DNA from: Helochares maculicollis | Lineage: Eukaryota; Arthropoda; Insecta; Coleoptera; Hydrophilidae | Assembly: GCA_033557835.1 (NCBI GenBank) | Contig: JAWQRO010000003.1 | Coordinates: forward strand, 35,100 to 99,099 | Length of the DNA: 64,000 nt | Reading direction: 5' to 3' | Shown here: in pieces, positions 12,900 through 24,409 of the stretch | Layout: the number at the start of each line of letters is the position of its first letter | Position numbering within the stretch: position 1 is the first letter of the stretch | Program-made: the position numbers and the translations under genes | Notes under the pieces: model-generated | What the model was told of the DNA's origin: nothing | Databases searched by the model: none | Seen by the model: only the letters and a program-made list of their open reading frames with translations

Positions 12900-15590
12900 C
12901 AGTTTTCATGATTAGCAACGCCTGTGTTTATGCTTCTCACGCTTGAAGGTTAATAGATAAAAAATTAAGAAGACCAAACACCATATCAAAATTGAGAAAT
13001 TAAGTCTTTTAATAAATTAATATACATAGTTCTCTGACACTTCCTCACACTAAACTGCATATATTACAAAGTATAAAGCATATTAACATTAATGAATAGA
13101 CATATGACTCAGTCCCATACACAACGAATACAAAATTTGCTGACCAATCTCATAAGTCTGATTGTAACGTTATAATCAAAATATAATATTACAATTGAAT
13201 CAAAAGCTATATTTAGAATACACAGTTATTGTCACGGTAAGGACATTCAAATAAGATTTCATTGTAGCTTTGACGGATTTTTGGAGTGGCTTTACATATT
13301 TTCCTTGCGCAAAGATTTTGGCAATAAACCAATGCAATGTTGAGCTCATATATTATGCATAGATATATAATGCCCGTGTTAAGACATTAATAAAGTGAAG
13401 ACAAATATTTTATTCAATTATAGTAGCATACACTAATATAAAAAAATTGGACTGTCCCCACTTAATATTTTTTTACACGTACATGTAAAAGTAACTAGTT
13501 CTAGCAGTTTTATGTGATTACATAAAAGAAGAAGAAAACGATGCAGAAATCGAACTAAACTTTTATATTTTTAATGATTTACAAGTCTTTTAATGTGTTC
13601 TTGCATTATTCACTAACGAATTTCCACTCGAGCATGCAGACTCAAGTAAGCTTAACTTATTTGTTTTTTGATGTACTCTTTCTCTCTTACCACATGGACA
13701 TTTTATAATTCATATGAATAAAAATACAACCACCAGAATTCAAACCTAAATAATATTTTAGATGAACTATTTACATGCTCTAACTGTTTATGCACCCTAG
13801 ATTCATAAGTTCAGCTGATTTGACCTGATTTTTGTACCCAAGTATTAATAATAAATGCCTAAATATAATGAGAAAATAAACTGCGAAAAGCTGCAGAGGT
13901 CGTGTAAGGAGAAATAGTAAACTTACACTACGAACAGCGAGATTTATTGCCAGATAGACATAAAAGCACTCTTTATTTATCTTCATAGATGAACGTCTAT
14001 ATTTTCAGAAAAGTATTTTTGATTTCATAATGAGTTTATGTTGCTAGCGAAAGCCTGAGATACTAGAGTAGTCACGAAACACGAATATCGAGTAAGTGAA
14101 GCTTATTTGACTGTTGATGTATGTTGACTTTTCTACTATGTGTACATTTAGAAATTTATAACGCCCAAATTACTCTCAATACAGACGCTGATAATTCACG
14201 ACCGTCCTAGTTGCGACATTTCTCAAAGATTTTTTAAACTATAAAATAAATAGTCAATAGGAGACATATCCGGGGTGTATACAAGATGTTTCAATTTTTC
14301 TTTGTATTTAATTTTCTCTTCACATTCGCTGTAATTCTTCAAATTTTGTTTCTTTCAAAAGCAACTGAACTTCTAGGCACTATTAACCCAACACCAGAAC
14401 TTAAGAGAATTAAACCATTCGATATTCCCTAGTCTCCAGTGCCAGGTCCAAAAAATTCTTTGACATAGTAAATTGATTTGAAAGTACAGCAGAGGAGTAT
14501 AGTTATGTGCCTCTTGATGGAAAGACTAGCTTTATCACTTCTCTGACGCATCTTGACTTTTTAAAACAATAACAAAAAGATACCTATTTAATTATAAAAA
14601 TTTGTTTACTGAGCTTATGCACTGTAAGCGTGCACTACAATATGTCATAATTTGCAAAAAACGGAACACAATAAACTTGACCTGATCGAAAAAAGCTCAA
14701 ATTTACACTCAATAGCTCAAAGGAGCGTAGTTAACATTATTTAATGATTTTTTGAAGAGTAAGTATTGCTTTTAAATATACAAGCAATTGTCTTTGTTAC
14801 GAGTTTATTTAGGTAATTATTTTCCTAGATAGAATTTTTTAATGTTCTTCGTTTTCTTTATGAAGATATTTCCATGATACTTACTGTGCAGCTGAGTATT
14901 CCATTTTGGAACTACCTAGCAATTATGTTATATTTTGTTTCACGTATTAGTAGAGCACCTAGGTACTAAATTATATTATTTTTTTCCATTTCCAATTTCA
15001 AGAATATTTTGGTGTCAACATAGTTCAATATATTTTCTCCATATTTTATCAGTATGTTTTAGTTTCTTTTTACTATAACAGTTTTACATATTTTAAGCTA
15101 TAGGGTGGTTCGCATCGGTATACCGCCTGAGTATTTCTTTGTAGAACTAGTTTGCAGTTACTTTATTCCTTCAAACAGAAAGTCACAACAATATTTTTAA
15201 AACATTATTCTTCTATTGTAGATGTGTACGCTTTGTCAATCATTTCAAAATCATAGACATTTTAAAAAATGTTACTCCTTAGGCTTTTCTCATGCCATAT
15301 TGCAAATACGGTTTTCAAAATACTTCCTTGTATAGTCGAAAGTGGGTCCTAGTGATTATTATTTAAGAAAGATCTTAGGTAACGACAATTTAAGGACAAT
15401 GGTGTATATCTACCAGCTGTAATAAGAATATTGTGAGAGTAGGAATGTCATATTTTAACAAACAAATATGCTTATCTTACTTGGGAAGAAGAGCTGCATT
15501 AAAGAAGTACGTTTAAACATGTAATTGCAATTCGAAATGAAACTGTGGAACGACAGAAACTTATAATTTTTTAGAATGTAATTTTCAGCG
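12900..15590. other. Noncoding stretch, no gene seen
   Basis: Mostly AT-rich sequence. The only item of note is a 48-codon frame at 14286-14432 with a hydrophobic start, treated as a finding and not as a gene. Confidence 0.4.
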
Positions 15591-15594
15591 CATT

Positions 15595-16190
15595 CTCACT
15601 TGGCGAGGGATGCATGCGCGAAGCAATCGCATCCCGAGTAAGCGAAGCAAATGCGTAGCCGTTTCTTAGCTCTTTTGTTGGTCAGAAATGAACATGCTTT
15701 AAAATATAATGCAAATTGGCCAAAAAAAAAATTGCTACTTCCGAATAACGGCAACATATTTGGTTCTTAATGTATTCTGGCTTTCTTACTGCAGCCACTA
15801 ACTTTCGAAACTAAATATTTGTCATTCCGGTGCTTCAATCACATGAAACTTTGTATATGTAAAATTTTAATAGTTTTTGAGATGTAAACAAAATTAAAAC
15901 TTGACAGCTTTGCTAAAAGGCTAGTTAACTTGAAACAATTTTAAAATTGTGGAAAGCAGTAAAACGTATACTCCTGGAAAGCCTTAGATGTCTCAAAACT
16001 GAATGTAGATTTTACGCTAATAGAAAAATACCAACTTTCACCACTCCAGCCCAAATGGTCCGAGTGCTTTTACGTTTACAAACACCCACATATAAGCACA
16101 TACAAAGTTGACTACTTAAAAGTAGCAGAAGTAGATCCAGCTAGCCATCAAAATGTGAAAATCGTCAACAACCCGAGTTGGGTTTTTTTA
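15595..16190 (+). repeat. Dispersed repeat family, copy A
   Basis: It starts with a GC-richer motif (GCGAGGGATG ... CGCATCCCGAGTAAGCGAAG) and continues with TTCCGGTGCTTC, an ATGTCTCAAAA block, a GCTAATAG block, and GTTTACAAACACCCACATA. The same ordered blocks recur at 26150-26640, and part of the order at 53800-54110. A GC motif like the one here occurs inverted near 53115-53165. This order of shared blocks indicates old copies of one dispersed element; its class is unknown and edges are approximate. Confidence 0.55.
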
Positions 16191-16199
16191 CTTTCCTTT

Positions 16200-17400
16200 A
16201 TTCTGCTTCATATAGTGGATGAGAATGTTATAAATAATTAGTATATGCAATATGTATTTTAAATTGTTTGGAAATCTGCAGTATGTTTGAAAGTGAAGGG
16301 GTGAATTTAATTTCCGATTAGTTTCCGGTTAATTTGGAACAGTTCGCACAAAACTAGAGCTACAGTAACTGGAACTAGCTACATTTACTATTTCGATTTG
16401 ATAGCTATATAGGAATTACTCGAAATCATCAAAATTGACAGCTCATTAACTCTTATTATACTCAGGGGAATTGAAGGTATATTACACGGATATGGATCAA
16501 AGTTGCTCAGGCTGTGTCATTATATGATTTAATACCAGGGGGTTCAATATAAATTACACGCTATCTAGATGTGCATGAACTAATATAACTTGAAATACAT
16601 TTAAAAACATTTAGCTTTGGGTCTACTGATTATTGATAAATTTTGAAGTCTACAACGAATAAATGGCACTTGAGAATGCCATTAAATTTTATCAGCTTTA
16701 TCTTGAAAGAAACGTCGGTAAAAAGAACCATTGCCTGATGTTCTAACGAAACGCAAATATATGTACGTCTTATTAGTAATATATGTCTGCATTATTTAAC
16801 AATTATAATTATCAACACTCTCGCTTGATTATTTTGAAGGAATACTATTTGGAATGGTTCCCAGTCGATATGCTCGTACACAAAACAATTTATATGATTC
16901 TTACATAGCGCCCTGTGGTAGAACTAACTAAAAGAAACAAGTCTACTGATTTTATAAAAAGTTAAAAATAAGTCATGTCACAACGAATGGTTTATTCTCA
17001 ATATTTACCTTATAAGGGACTTACCTACAGACAATTCGACAGCACCAGATGTAAAATAAAGTGTAGAATTATACAATGGTCACATTTGAAACAGTTATTG
17101 ATCAGAATGAAAACAACGCCAGATTACTTTATTTGTCATATTGATGCTTTGTGTGCCCAAAAAGTGAATCTTGCATTGTAGCAGGCACAAACATAATAAA
17201 CTCTTAAGATCAAAATATATTAATAAAAATCTAGAGATGGAATTATTGTATGGCGTGTTTATTCTCAGATCCAGCATTAACAAATACATAAAAATTGCCC
17301 AATCCAATAAAACAACATATTTCGAACTAAATCAAATCCCATTCGCAATTCTCCAGAATTAATCCAATCTAAATCGTGCCCTAAATTATCAGCACAGTGA
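16200..17400. other. Noncoding stretch, no gene seen
   Basis: Short overlapping open frames on both strands near 16975-17362, none recognisable. No gene is supported. Confidence 0.4.
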
Positions 17401-17790
17401 TATGCCGCCGCCGCTGTACTCCAAACCGCAACATGTTTGGAGCTCCTGCATGTGTTAATTAGCTATTTAATAATGACGTAAGGCTTCAATACAAATTATA
17501 TTTGCCATCAGCCCGCCCATTGTTGCATTTTCCTGATCGCTAAATGCAAAACCGATAATTAGAATTGCTAACTGCATTTTCTTTTAAATTTAATAAAATA
17601 ATTGTTACAAGGTTGTGATCATTTTATAACCTAATTAAACCGATTGTCAATATCACATGTTTTACCTGTTCGTGCGAATAATGGCCGTGCTATTTCAATT
17701 CAGCAACAATTTCTAATTAGATGGCCAAACTGCAGGCCTTCATTGCAACGATCCTAACAAATTAATTGATTGGAGATAATTAATCCACCT
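17400..17790. promoter_or_regulatory. Possible enhancer with homeodomain-type motifs
   Basis: TAAT-core motifs cluster here: TTAATTAG near 17455, ATAATTAG near 17555, TCTAATTAGA near 17712, and a dense stretch at 17761-17786 that includes TTAATTGATT and ATAATTAATCC. The block is less AT-uniform than its surroundings and lies just upstream of a divergent promoter. TAAT motifs are common in AT-rich DNA, so this is only a suggestion. Confidence 0.25.
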
Positions 17791-18002
17791 GCAAAGTTGG
17801 CGTAAAACATATCAACAATAAAAACATCAAATAGGCGTGGCCTTGGCAACCAATTCTAGAGAAGATAAAAAGTGGGTCTTTTGAGATAAGGTCTGGTACT
17901 TATACTAAATTGAAGTATAATCTAATATAAATTTAAACTGGCACAGTTTCGATATGCGTTTATCATAAAATTTCAATAAAAACAAACATTTTTTTAACTT
18001 AC

Positions 18003-18029
18003 CTCATCTTTCAGTTCACTCTTGGCCAT
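18003..18029 (-). CDS. First coding exon (MAKSELKDE) of an unidentified divergent gene
   Basis: On the minus strand, AAAATGGCC (a strong insect start context) opens a nine-codon frame MAKSELKDE ending exactly at GAG|GTAAGT, a consensus splice donor in phase 0. It lies about 440 bp from the start codon of the plus-strand kinase, so the two genes would share a bidirectional promoter. I could not find the next exon between here and the left edge. I do not recognise the protein from nine residues, and chance occurrence of start plus donor remains possible. Confidence 0.4.
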
Positions 18030-18469
18030 TTTCACAAACCTAGTAAATACGAAAACTCCCGAACCGATTTAAAATTTGTTCGGATCGTACCGATATCAGT
18101 TTTTAATTAAAACTTTGCACGAATATATGAGGATGCTCTTCACTTACTAGGGTGTGGACTCTTCACCTTACCGTGTCATAATCAAGTCTATAAAGCAGGA
18201 CCATCAACATTCCTTTAATTTAGAATTTTGCATTCACATGCGGAAGGTTGGTCATTCTTTCGCGCCAACCCTCCGCAGTTGGTATAACGGCATATTCAAA
18301 CTTAACTGACAACTGCAGTTTATCGTTTAAATTTTACCAAGCAAGAAATCTGCGGCATGCAGATTTTTAAGCAATAATAAAACGATTAAAAGTAAATCCA
18401 GTGTTACTATTGCTACAATTATTTTATATTTCAAGTTTGCCGTGGTGTTTGTTGAACATAACCTCAAAC
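18030..18469. promoter_or_regulatory. Compact divergent promoter between the MAKSELKDE exon and the VRK kinase
   Basis: About 440 bp separate the two start codons. The block is richer in GC than the flanks around 18240-18300 and carries an E2F-type site. It must include the 5' untranslated parts of both genes, but the transcription starts cannot be placed by eye. Confidence 0.5.
18258..18266 (+). promoter_or_regulatory. E2F-type site TTTCGCGCC
   Basis: TTTCGCGCC matches the E2F consensus TTTSSCGC and lies about 205 bp upstream of the kinase start codon. E2F control would fit a cell-cycle kinase. GGTTGG and CCAACC flank the site as a small inverted repeat. Function is inferred from motif and context only. 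Confidence 0.5.
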
Positions 18470-18688
18470 ATGCCGAAAGCCGCCACTTCTGCCGCCGCAA
18501 AGGCCCCTAAAAAGAAAATCAATGGCTACAAAATGCCAGATCCCCTGCCAAAAGGGCTCGTTTTGCAGGACATTGCTAAAAAGAAGTGGAAATTGGGAAG
18601 CTCAATTGGAAAAGGTGGATTTGGAGAGATTTATGAAGCTCAAGACGAAGCAGTCGGTGGAACAAAATACCCCTACGTTATTAAAATA
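18470..18688 (+). CDS. VRK kinase exon 1
   Basis: Residues 1-73, from [16 protein letters not shown] to YVIKI. Includes the basic N-terminus, glycine-rich loop and ATP-binding lysine K72. It ends in phase 0 at the donor GTTAGT. Confidence 0.9.
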
Positions 18689-21600
18689 GTTAGTTTGCCT
18701 TTTTATTGATTATTGTAAACTAAAACAAATAATTGTATAATCCTACTCTAATGCATTGACCATTTTAGGAACCGCATCAAAATGGGCCTTTGTTTGTTGA
18801 AATGCATTTTTATATGCGTGTTGCTAAGAAAGCAGACAGTAAGTCTAGTTACCTTTGTTTAAGAATACTCATATTTTTATACATATATAATTCAATAACC
18901 TTGAAGTATCCACCCTTTAGATGTGCACCCCTTATCCAAAGGGCATCACTTAAAAGTTGCATAATAACCTTTGATGACCTCTATTCAAAATCCATTTACA
19001 ATGTTGCAAATGGCCTGCCAATATTTTTCTTTCACTTTTAGTTGATGAGTACAAGAAGGCGAAAGGATTGAAAACCTTTGGGATGCCACCTTATATGGGC
19101 AGTGGATCGCATGAATACAAAGGAGAAAAGTATAGATTTCTTGTCATGGAAAAATATGGGTCTGATATATGGAAATTATACCTCGCTAATAACAAACGTT
19201 TTCCTGAATCAACCGTTTTCTTATTAGGATTACAAGTTGTAAGTTCCATTTAGTCTCTTTGAGCTCCAATTTGCATATATTTGTTTTAAACATGAGGTGA
19301 TAAACTTGACCTTCGTGTTATATTTATTTTTTCTTATACATACTTGGTATCAAGAAAATGTAATGTAGCTAACTGAGAACTTTTGTCAAATAGGCTCTTG
19401 GAGCCACTTAGTAAAATTTGGTCATATACTTTCAATATTAATTGAATTTAAATTAAACTATCTCATATACTCTATTGTTTTAAGAATAAATATTACTGCG
19501 AATAAGAAGAAAATTTGGGAGTTGTTTCACAGCTATGACTAAATATATGAAGGTCCACATATTTTGTAATAAAATGCTGTTACAAAAATGTTTTCATTCA
19601 AATTAAATGACTGCAGTTAAATATCTAGATTACAAAACAGTTTCAGTACCATACTAATTATAAAATCTTCAAGACACCGTTCTGTTATTAATTTAAGCTT
19701 CTAATAGCCAGATATATTTCGTCATAATATTGTCATTTGAGCTTTCAAAAGCTGGACATGTTCTGCTATTAGGAGTGTAAGCTGGAGCTTTAAATATCTA
19801 CAGCAACTTCGCTGCTAAACACATTGTCCTATTAAGGAATGTTTAAAAAATTTGTGTATCCTTGCTTATTATTATACCCTCTACAAAAGGAGTAAGCTTT
19901 AATGCTGGCTTTATATATGCAGGATTATGCTAGGAGCTCATCATGAAAAAATGCATTTTTACAGTATAATCATCAACAACTGTAGCTTGAAATTTACACT
20001 GATAATTTTTAGTTAGATGTACTGGAGTATATCCACAGTAAAGAGTACATTCATGCTGACATTAAAGGAGCTAATATTCTATTAGGAGCCACTAAAGAAA
20101 CAAGCAACCAAGTCTACCTTGTTGATTTTGGTTTGGCCAATCGATATACAACTGCAAATGAATTCAAGCCAGACCCTAAAAAAGCTCATGATGGAACTAT
20201 TGAGTACTTAAGCAGAGATGCTCATAAAGGAGGTAATTATTTATTGTTTAACTAGTTTAACTAAACATACATAGATAGTTAACATTATAATATCATATGA
20301 TTGCAATGGTAGCCCTATATGGTTAATACTATTACTTTATTAATATACCACATTAGCCAAATATGTCCAAAACTTACTGTTTCTCACATGCCTTTGATAA
20401 TATAACATTTGAATTGAACATTAAAATATCTAAGTAAAAAGGAGAATATATCTTTCTTCATGAAGAGTGCTTTTTGTTATTGGCATTTAAATATGTACAT
20501 ACAAATTGTAAATAAGGAAATCTAAAATTACTACCACAATTGAAGAGCAATTAGTGCTAACTGCATCTATTGGAATCTCTTTGTGGCATCTATTAATACT
20601 TCAATCCAGTAACTGTTTCACGTCAAGAATTCAGTGTTAAGCGGTGCTTATACTTGTATTTGAGAATACTACTACCTATTGACAGCTATCTTTTAAACAT
20701 TGTTAAAGTTGTTAATTTTCATGAGAAATTTTTTTAATGCCACCAAAGAAACTGCAAAAACTAACAATTTCAGCAACACAAATGGCTTGAAAGTAATTTG
20801 GTTGCATAAGTACCAGGTGCGCAAGTTTAAAATGTTGGATTTTTTTTTGTGAAAAATACACAATTATTTTTGAACAATGGTAAAACAGTTTATATCCAAA
20901 GTATTGGCCCTCGGTTTTTACACATTTTAGCCATATCTTGTGCAATTTACGGATACCATTCCAAAAGAAAGCTTCAACTTTCATTGATGTCCATTTATCG
21001 AGCCATTTTTGTACATCCTCGGATGTCTTAAAGTGTTGCTCATCCAGTGCATGTCCCATCGATGAAAAGAGGTACTAATCAGAAGGTGCCAGTTCTGGTG
21101 AATACGGGGGTGGGGTAGGAGTTCCCAACCAAGCGAAAAAATTGTTTCTTTGACCACTTTGGCTAAATGTGCAGGAACGTTGTCATGCTGCAGAATGAAT
21201 TTGCTGCGTGTTCGAGCCCATTCCTGGGGTTTTTCGATCAATGCTTGGTTTAAATTGAACATTTGTTGTCGGTAGCGAACGATATTAACTATTTTGCTAG
21301 GTTTGACAAGCTCGTAGCACACTACTCCCTTCTGATCCCACCACATACACAGCATTGCCTTCCTCCCAAAACGATCCGGTTTTGTACTCGATGTTGATGG
21401 TTGTCCTGGCGTTACCCACGATTTCTTACGTTTGGGAATCTCAAAATATATCCATTTTTCATCGCCAGTTACCACCCGATGAAAAAAATTCTTTCTTTTG
21501 TGGCATAAATGCAGCAAATTGCTCGATTGTGTCGAACCCCGGCCTAACTTTTTGAATCTACCCCATGGCTCTCAGACGATCAGAAATGTCTTGCCGAGTG

Positions 21601-24099
21601 ACATTTTACTGCTCTGCCATTTTTTGTTGTGTTTATAATTCGTCGTCTTCAACCTTTTTTGGTCGATTTTCACGTTCTTTGTCAACAACATTGAAATCTT
21701 CACTTTTAAAACGTTGAAACCAGTGTTTACAAGTCTTGACAGTTGGAGCAAGATCGTCGTAAGTCTCTACAAGAATTCGATAACTTTACAATGCCTTTTT
21801 CTTTTGATTGAACAAGAAAATCATTACATGCTGCAAATGCTCTTTACTCGGCTCAAAATTCGACATGTTTAACATGAAAAAAAGTATGCTACTAACTCGT
21901 GAACAGCTAGACGAATAGGAAGTCTTACCAAAAAATGGCGCTTTGGGTTCTTTTAACAACAAAACGACATTTTAAACTTGCGCACATGGTATTAACATAT
22001 GATATTGAATTGCTTTAGATATGAATTCTACAAAGTAAACAATGTATATAACTAAATTCCTTCTTTTTTAATAATCATTGTCATTTGAATGTGAATTTGA
22101 GATTTTGTTAGCTTACTTGCTTCATTCATGCAAAATACAAGATAGATAGATAGAAGATTCTTGCAACTTCCACTAGAAACAATATCATTAATTTTTTATA
22201 TAACAGTAAATATTAGCTGCTTTTAAAACAAAACCACATTTGCATGACGCAAGCAAATTAAAGAATTTTATTATTGTAGAAATGTTCATGCATAAGTTTA
22301 GTGACAATTTCTTGAGTTTAAATATTAAATTGTCTCAAAACTATTAATATTTCATAAACTGGAACCTTGAATTTACAACAATAAAAACGATTATGCTATT
22401 TGGTTTCTAAATCTGTGTAAACATATTTAGTATACCATCTAGTAAAGCAAACATACTATTAGTGAAATTATAAAGATTGTATTTGTTATATTGATTAAAT
22501 TACAAATGCAGCCATTTATATCCCTCGATAAGCATTACTGGTATAGCATTGTATGTCAGAAGGCAAGGTAAAATAGAAATGTTTATTTAGTTAATCAAAT
22601 TTGTTATATACAACCTATATTTTCATTGCAATTCCTATTGCTGGTTTTATTTTATCATAATTTAGCTTTTATGAACTGAAATTTCCACTTAAATCTAGCA
22701 ATTATTTGCTGTAGATTTTCCACTAAGAAATAATAATTAATTCTCTATGAGAGACCTCGACTATTGATTGAATTTGATCAGAATTGCTTGCTATTGTGTA
22801 ATTAATATTTCTTTAAAACTTGTACTTTAAATTGTAACTAGTTTTAAAATACTAAAATCAGTCCTTTCATTCTTGTAGTCCAAACACGGCGAGGGGACTT
22901 AGAAATCTTATTATACAATTTAATACACTGGCTGGGCTGTAAATTACCATGGGAAAGCTGCCTGAATAATCCCAAATCAGTCGAAGAAAGCAAAAACAAA
23001 CACATGGATGGCAATTTAATTAGTGCATGTTTTGGAAAACAAACCCCTCCTAGTAAGTAGACATTTTAAAATGATACACTGCCTGTCTTGAAATTGTAAC
23101 TCACAATATATATTTTTAGAAGCCATAACAGAATATTTAGCATACATTAAAAAGTTATCTTTCAACACACAACCAGACTATGCCAAATTAAGGTCTATTT
23201 TGCAAACGGGATTAAAAGCAGCTGGAGGCAATGCCAAAACTGGCTTAACATTCAAAACTACAGCTACTCCATCAAAAAGAAAGTCTGAACCGCTCGTCAC
23301 TTCACCAGAAAAGAAGAGAAAGGTCACAACTAAAACCACAAAAAAAGCAAAAGCAACTGACGAAGTTGCTAGTGCTAGTGTCACGCCCAAAGCCAATAAA
23401 AGAGGGAGAAAACCAGCATCCACTACCATTGTAGACGTATCTCCAGAGGACTCTTCCAGCACCCCAAAAATTAACAAACGAAGTAGAAAACCTACTCCTA
23501 AAAAACTTAAAGATGTAAGCAGCGATGATGAAGATGAAACACAAGAATCCGAAGAGGAAGAAGAACTTGTAGTAAAACAGCGTGGTAGAAAACCTGCGGC
23601 TAAAAAGCCTACTGTCAAAAAAAATTCCAAAAAAATATTATCGAATGAAGAAGATGAGGATAGCACATCAATTAATGGGAATGATAAAAATTCATTTATA
23701 GAAAATGATGAAGAAAATCACGAAGAAGACTCAGATTCTGGTTTAAGTACTATAAGTGAAACTGCAGAAATGAAGCGCATTCGTGACAGAATCGCTTCGA
23801 AAAATGGTGTGAAAAACCCTCGTGCTAAAACTAAGCAGGCAGCTGCTCAATCAAAAGCGTCATCTGCCCAATCAAAACAGTCGAAAAAATTAGCAACACA
23901 GAAAAAATTAAAAACACCACCAAAAAAATTGTCTACTCCAAATGCCAATGAAACTTCGACATCAAATCGCCGACAAAGACGAAATCCTATAGAAATAAAC
24001 TACGAAGAAAATGATAGTGATGATATAATTTCTGCCACAGATGAAGACTCTCCTTATGTTAGTAAAGTGATAGCTAAATCACCCAGGGTCAAAAAGTAA
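18470..24099 (+). CDS. VRK-family serine/threonine kinase (ballchen/NHK-1 type), six exons, complete
   Basis: Vaccinia-related-kinase homologue. The fly family member phosphorylates histone H2A and BAF in mitosis and meiosis, in the nucleus. Exons 18470-18688, 18769-18838, 19042-19238, 20013-20232, 22879-23052 and 23120-24099 join with GT-AG introns in consistent phase to 1860 nt, 619 aa. Visible are the glycine loop [11 protein letters not shown] (47-57), lysine in YVIKI (K72), [11 protein letters not shown] (helix C, E84), catalytic loop HADIKGAN (176-183, D178), DFG (200-202) and the VRK signature DGTIEY..RDAH (222-233). HAD replaces HRD, as in insect VRKs. After about residue 325 follows a lysine-rich and acidic tail with nuclear-localisation-like clusters (345-361) and AT-hook-like RGRKP motifs. 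An in-frame ATG at 18401 would add 23 residues, but the one at 18470 has the better context and begins with the basic N-terminus expected. Intron 4 contains a mariner element. Confidence 0.93.
18769..18838 (+). CDS. VRK kinase exon 2
   Basis: Starts after CATTTTAG and encodes [20 protein letters not shown], the conserved helix C segment. It ends at the donor GTAAGT in phase 1. Confidence 0.9.
19042..19238 (+). CDS. VRK kinase exon 3
   Basis: Starts after TTCACTTTTAG. It encodes residues 97-162, including [20 protein letters not shown] (hinge region) and helix E residues, ending at GTT|GTAAGT in phase 0. Confidence 0.9.
20013..20232 (+). CDS. VRK kinase exon 4
   Basis: Starts after ATAATTTTTAG. 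It encodes residues 163-235 with the catalytic loop HADIKGAN, the DFG motif and the [12 protein letters not shown] signature. It ends in phase 1 at GGAG|GTAATT. The following intron (20233-22878) holds the mariner element. Confidence 0.92.
20813..20838 (+). repeat. mariner terminal inverted repeat, left
   Basis: About 25 bp, with two mismatches against the right copy. It directly follows TA at 20811-20812. Confidence 0.88.
20898..21866 (-). pseudogene. Broken mariner transposase
   Basis: The frame starts at [12 protein letters not shown] (ATG at 21866) and contains the mauritiana-type N-terminus ([14 protein letters not shown]), then [10 protein letters not shown] with the first catalytic Asp, [19 protein letters not shown] with the second Asp, and, in another frame, [10 protein letters not shown] with the third Asp, as expected of a D,D34D transposase. 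Several in-frame stops occur in the N-terminal third, and there is a stop right after the third Asp. Frames shift at least near 21100 and around 21520. The usual stop after the final GQYF-type motif is lost. It cannot encode active enzyme. Confidence 0.88.
21964..21989 (-). repeat. mariner terminal inverted repeat, right
   Basis: Inverted copy of the left terminus, followed by TA at 21990-21991. The near identity of the ends suggests the insertion is not extremely old. Confidence 0.88.
22879..23052 (+). CDS. VRK kinase exon 5
   Basis: Starts after TTCTTGTAG. It encodes [17 protein letters not shown] and LPWE, the conserved kinase C-lobe (helix F region), ending in phase 1 at CCTA|GTAAGT. Confidence 0.9.
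23120..24099 (+). CDS. VRK kinase exon 6 and C-terminal tail
   Basis: Starts after TATTTTTAG. It finishes the kinase domain ([27 protein letters not shown]), then encodes a tail of about 290 residues of low complexity that alternates Lys/Arg-rich and Asp/Glu/Ser-rich blocks. KRGRKP, KRSRKP and KQRGRKP at about residues 387, 413 and 446 resemble AT hooks. The stop codon is TAA at 24097-24099. Confidence 0.9.
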
Positions 24100-24397
24100 T
24101 GTGAAAGTATTATCAAAGTCTGACAGTAAATTTGTAGGTTTAAGGTTAATTACCATTACTTTAAGAACTAAGATTTTTACGAACTTTTTTAACATATTTG
24201 TAAAAAAAATAGTACTGGATGATTGTTGTAAATATCATTTTTACAAAGTACAAAAGCCACAGTGGTTATTTAAGCATTTTTCAGATTTTATCATTAAACA
24301 AAAAAAAACAGTGCCTTTAATTAAGTTGTATTTATTATGGTAGTTAATGTTTTTTTTTTAATTAACATACTTTGTTGTATTACTGTAAAGATATGTT

Positions 24398-24403
24398 AAT
24401 AAA
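24398..24403 (+). other. Candidate polyadenylation signal AATAAA
   Basis: AATAAA lies about 300 bp after the kinase stop codon, at the right distance for a short 3' untranslated region. Confidence 0.5.
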
Positions 24404-24409
24404 TAACTT

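Larger units (their letters stand above)
20813..21989 (-). mobile_element. mariner element, mauritiana type, inside VRK intron 4
   Basis: The element is 1177 bp and lies antisense to the kinase gene. Both ends are visible: CCAGGTGCGCAAGTTTAAAA at the left, and the reverse complement of the right end reads CCATGTGCGCAAGTTTAAAA. Each is flanked by TA (20811-20812 and 21990-21991), the usual mariner target duplication. The termini and transposase match the Mos1/mauritiana group. It is slightly shorter than the usual roughly 1.29 kb and its transposase is broken. Confidence 0.92.

Noticed and set aside
23178..23666. 162-codon minus-strand open frame
   Set aside because: It is antisense to the Lys/Glu/Ser-rich tail of the kinase. 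The Ser/Leu/Phe-rich composition is what the reverse strand of such codons gives.
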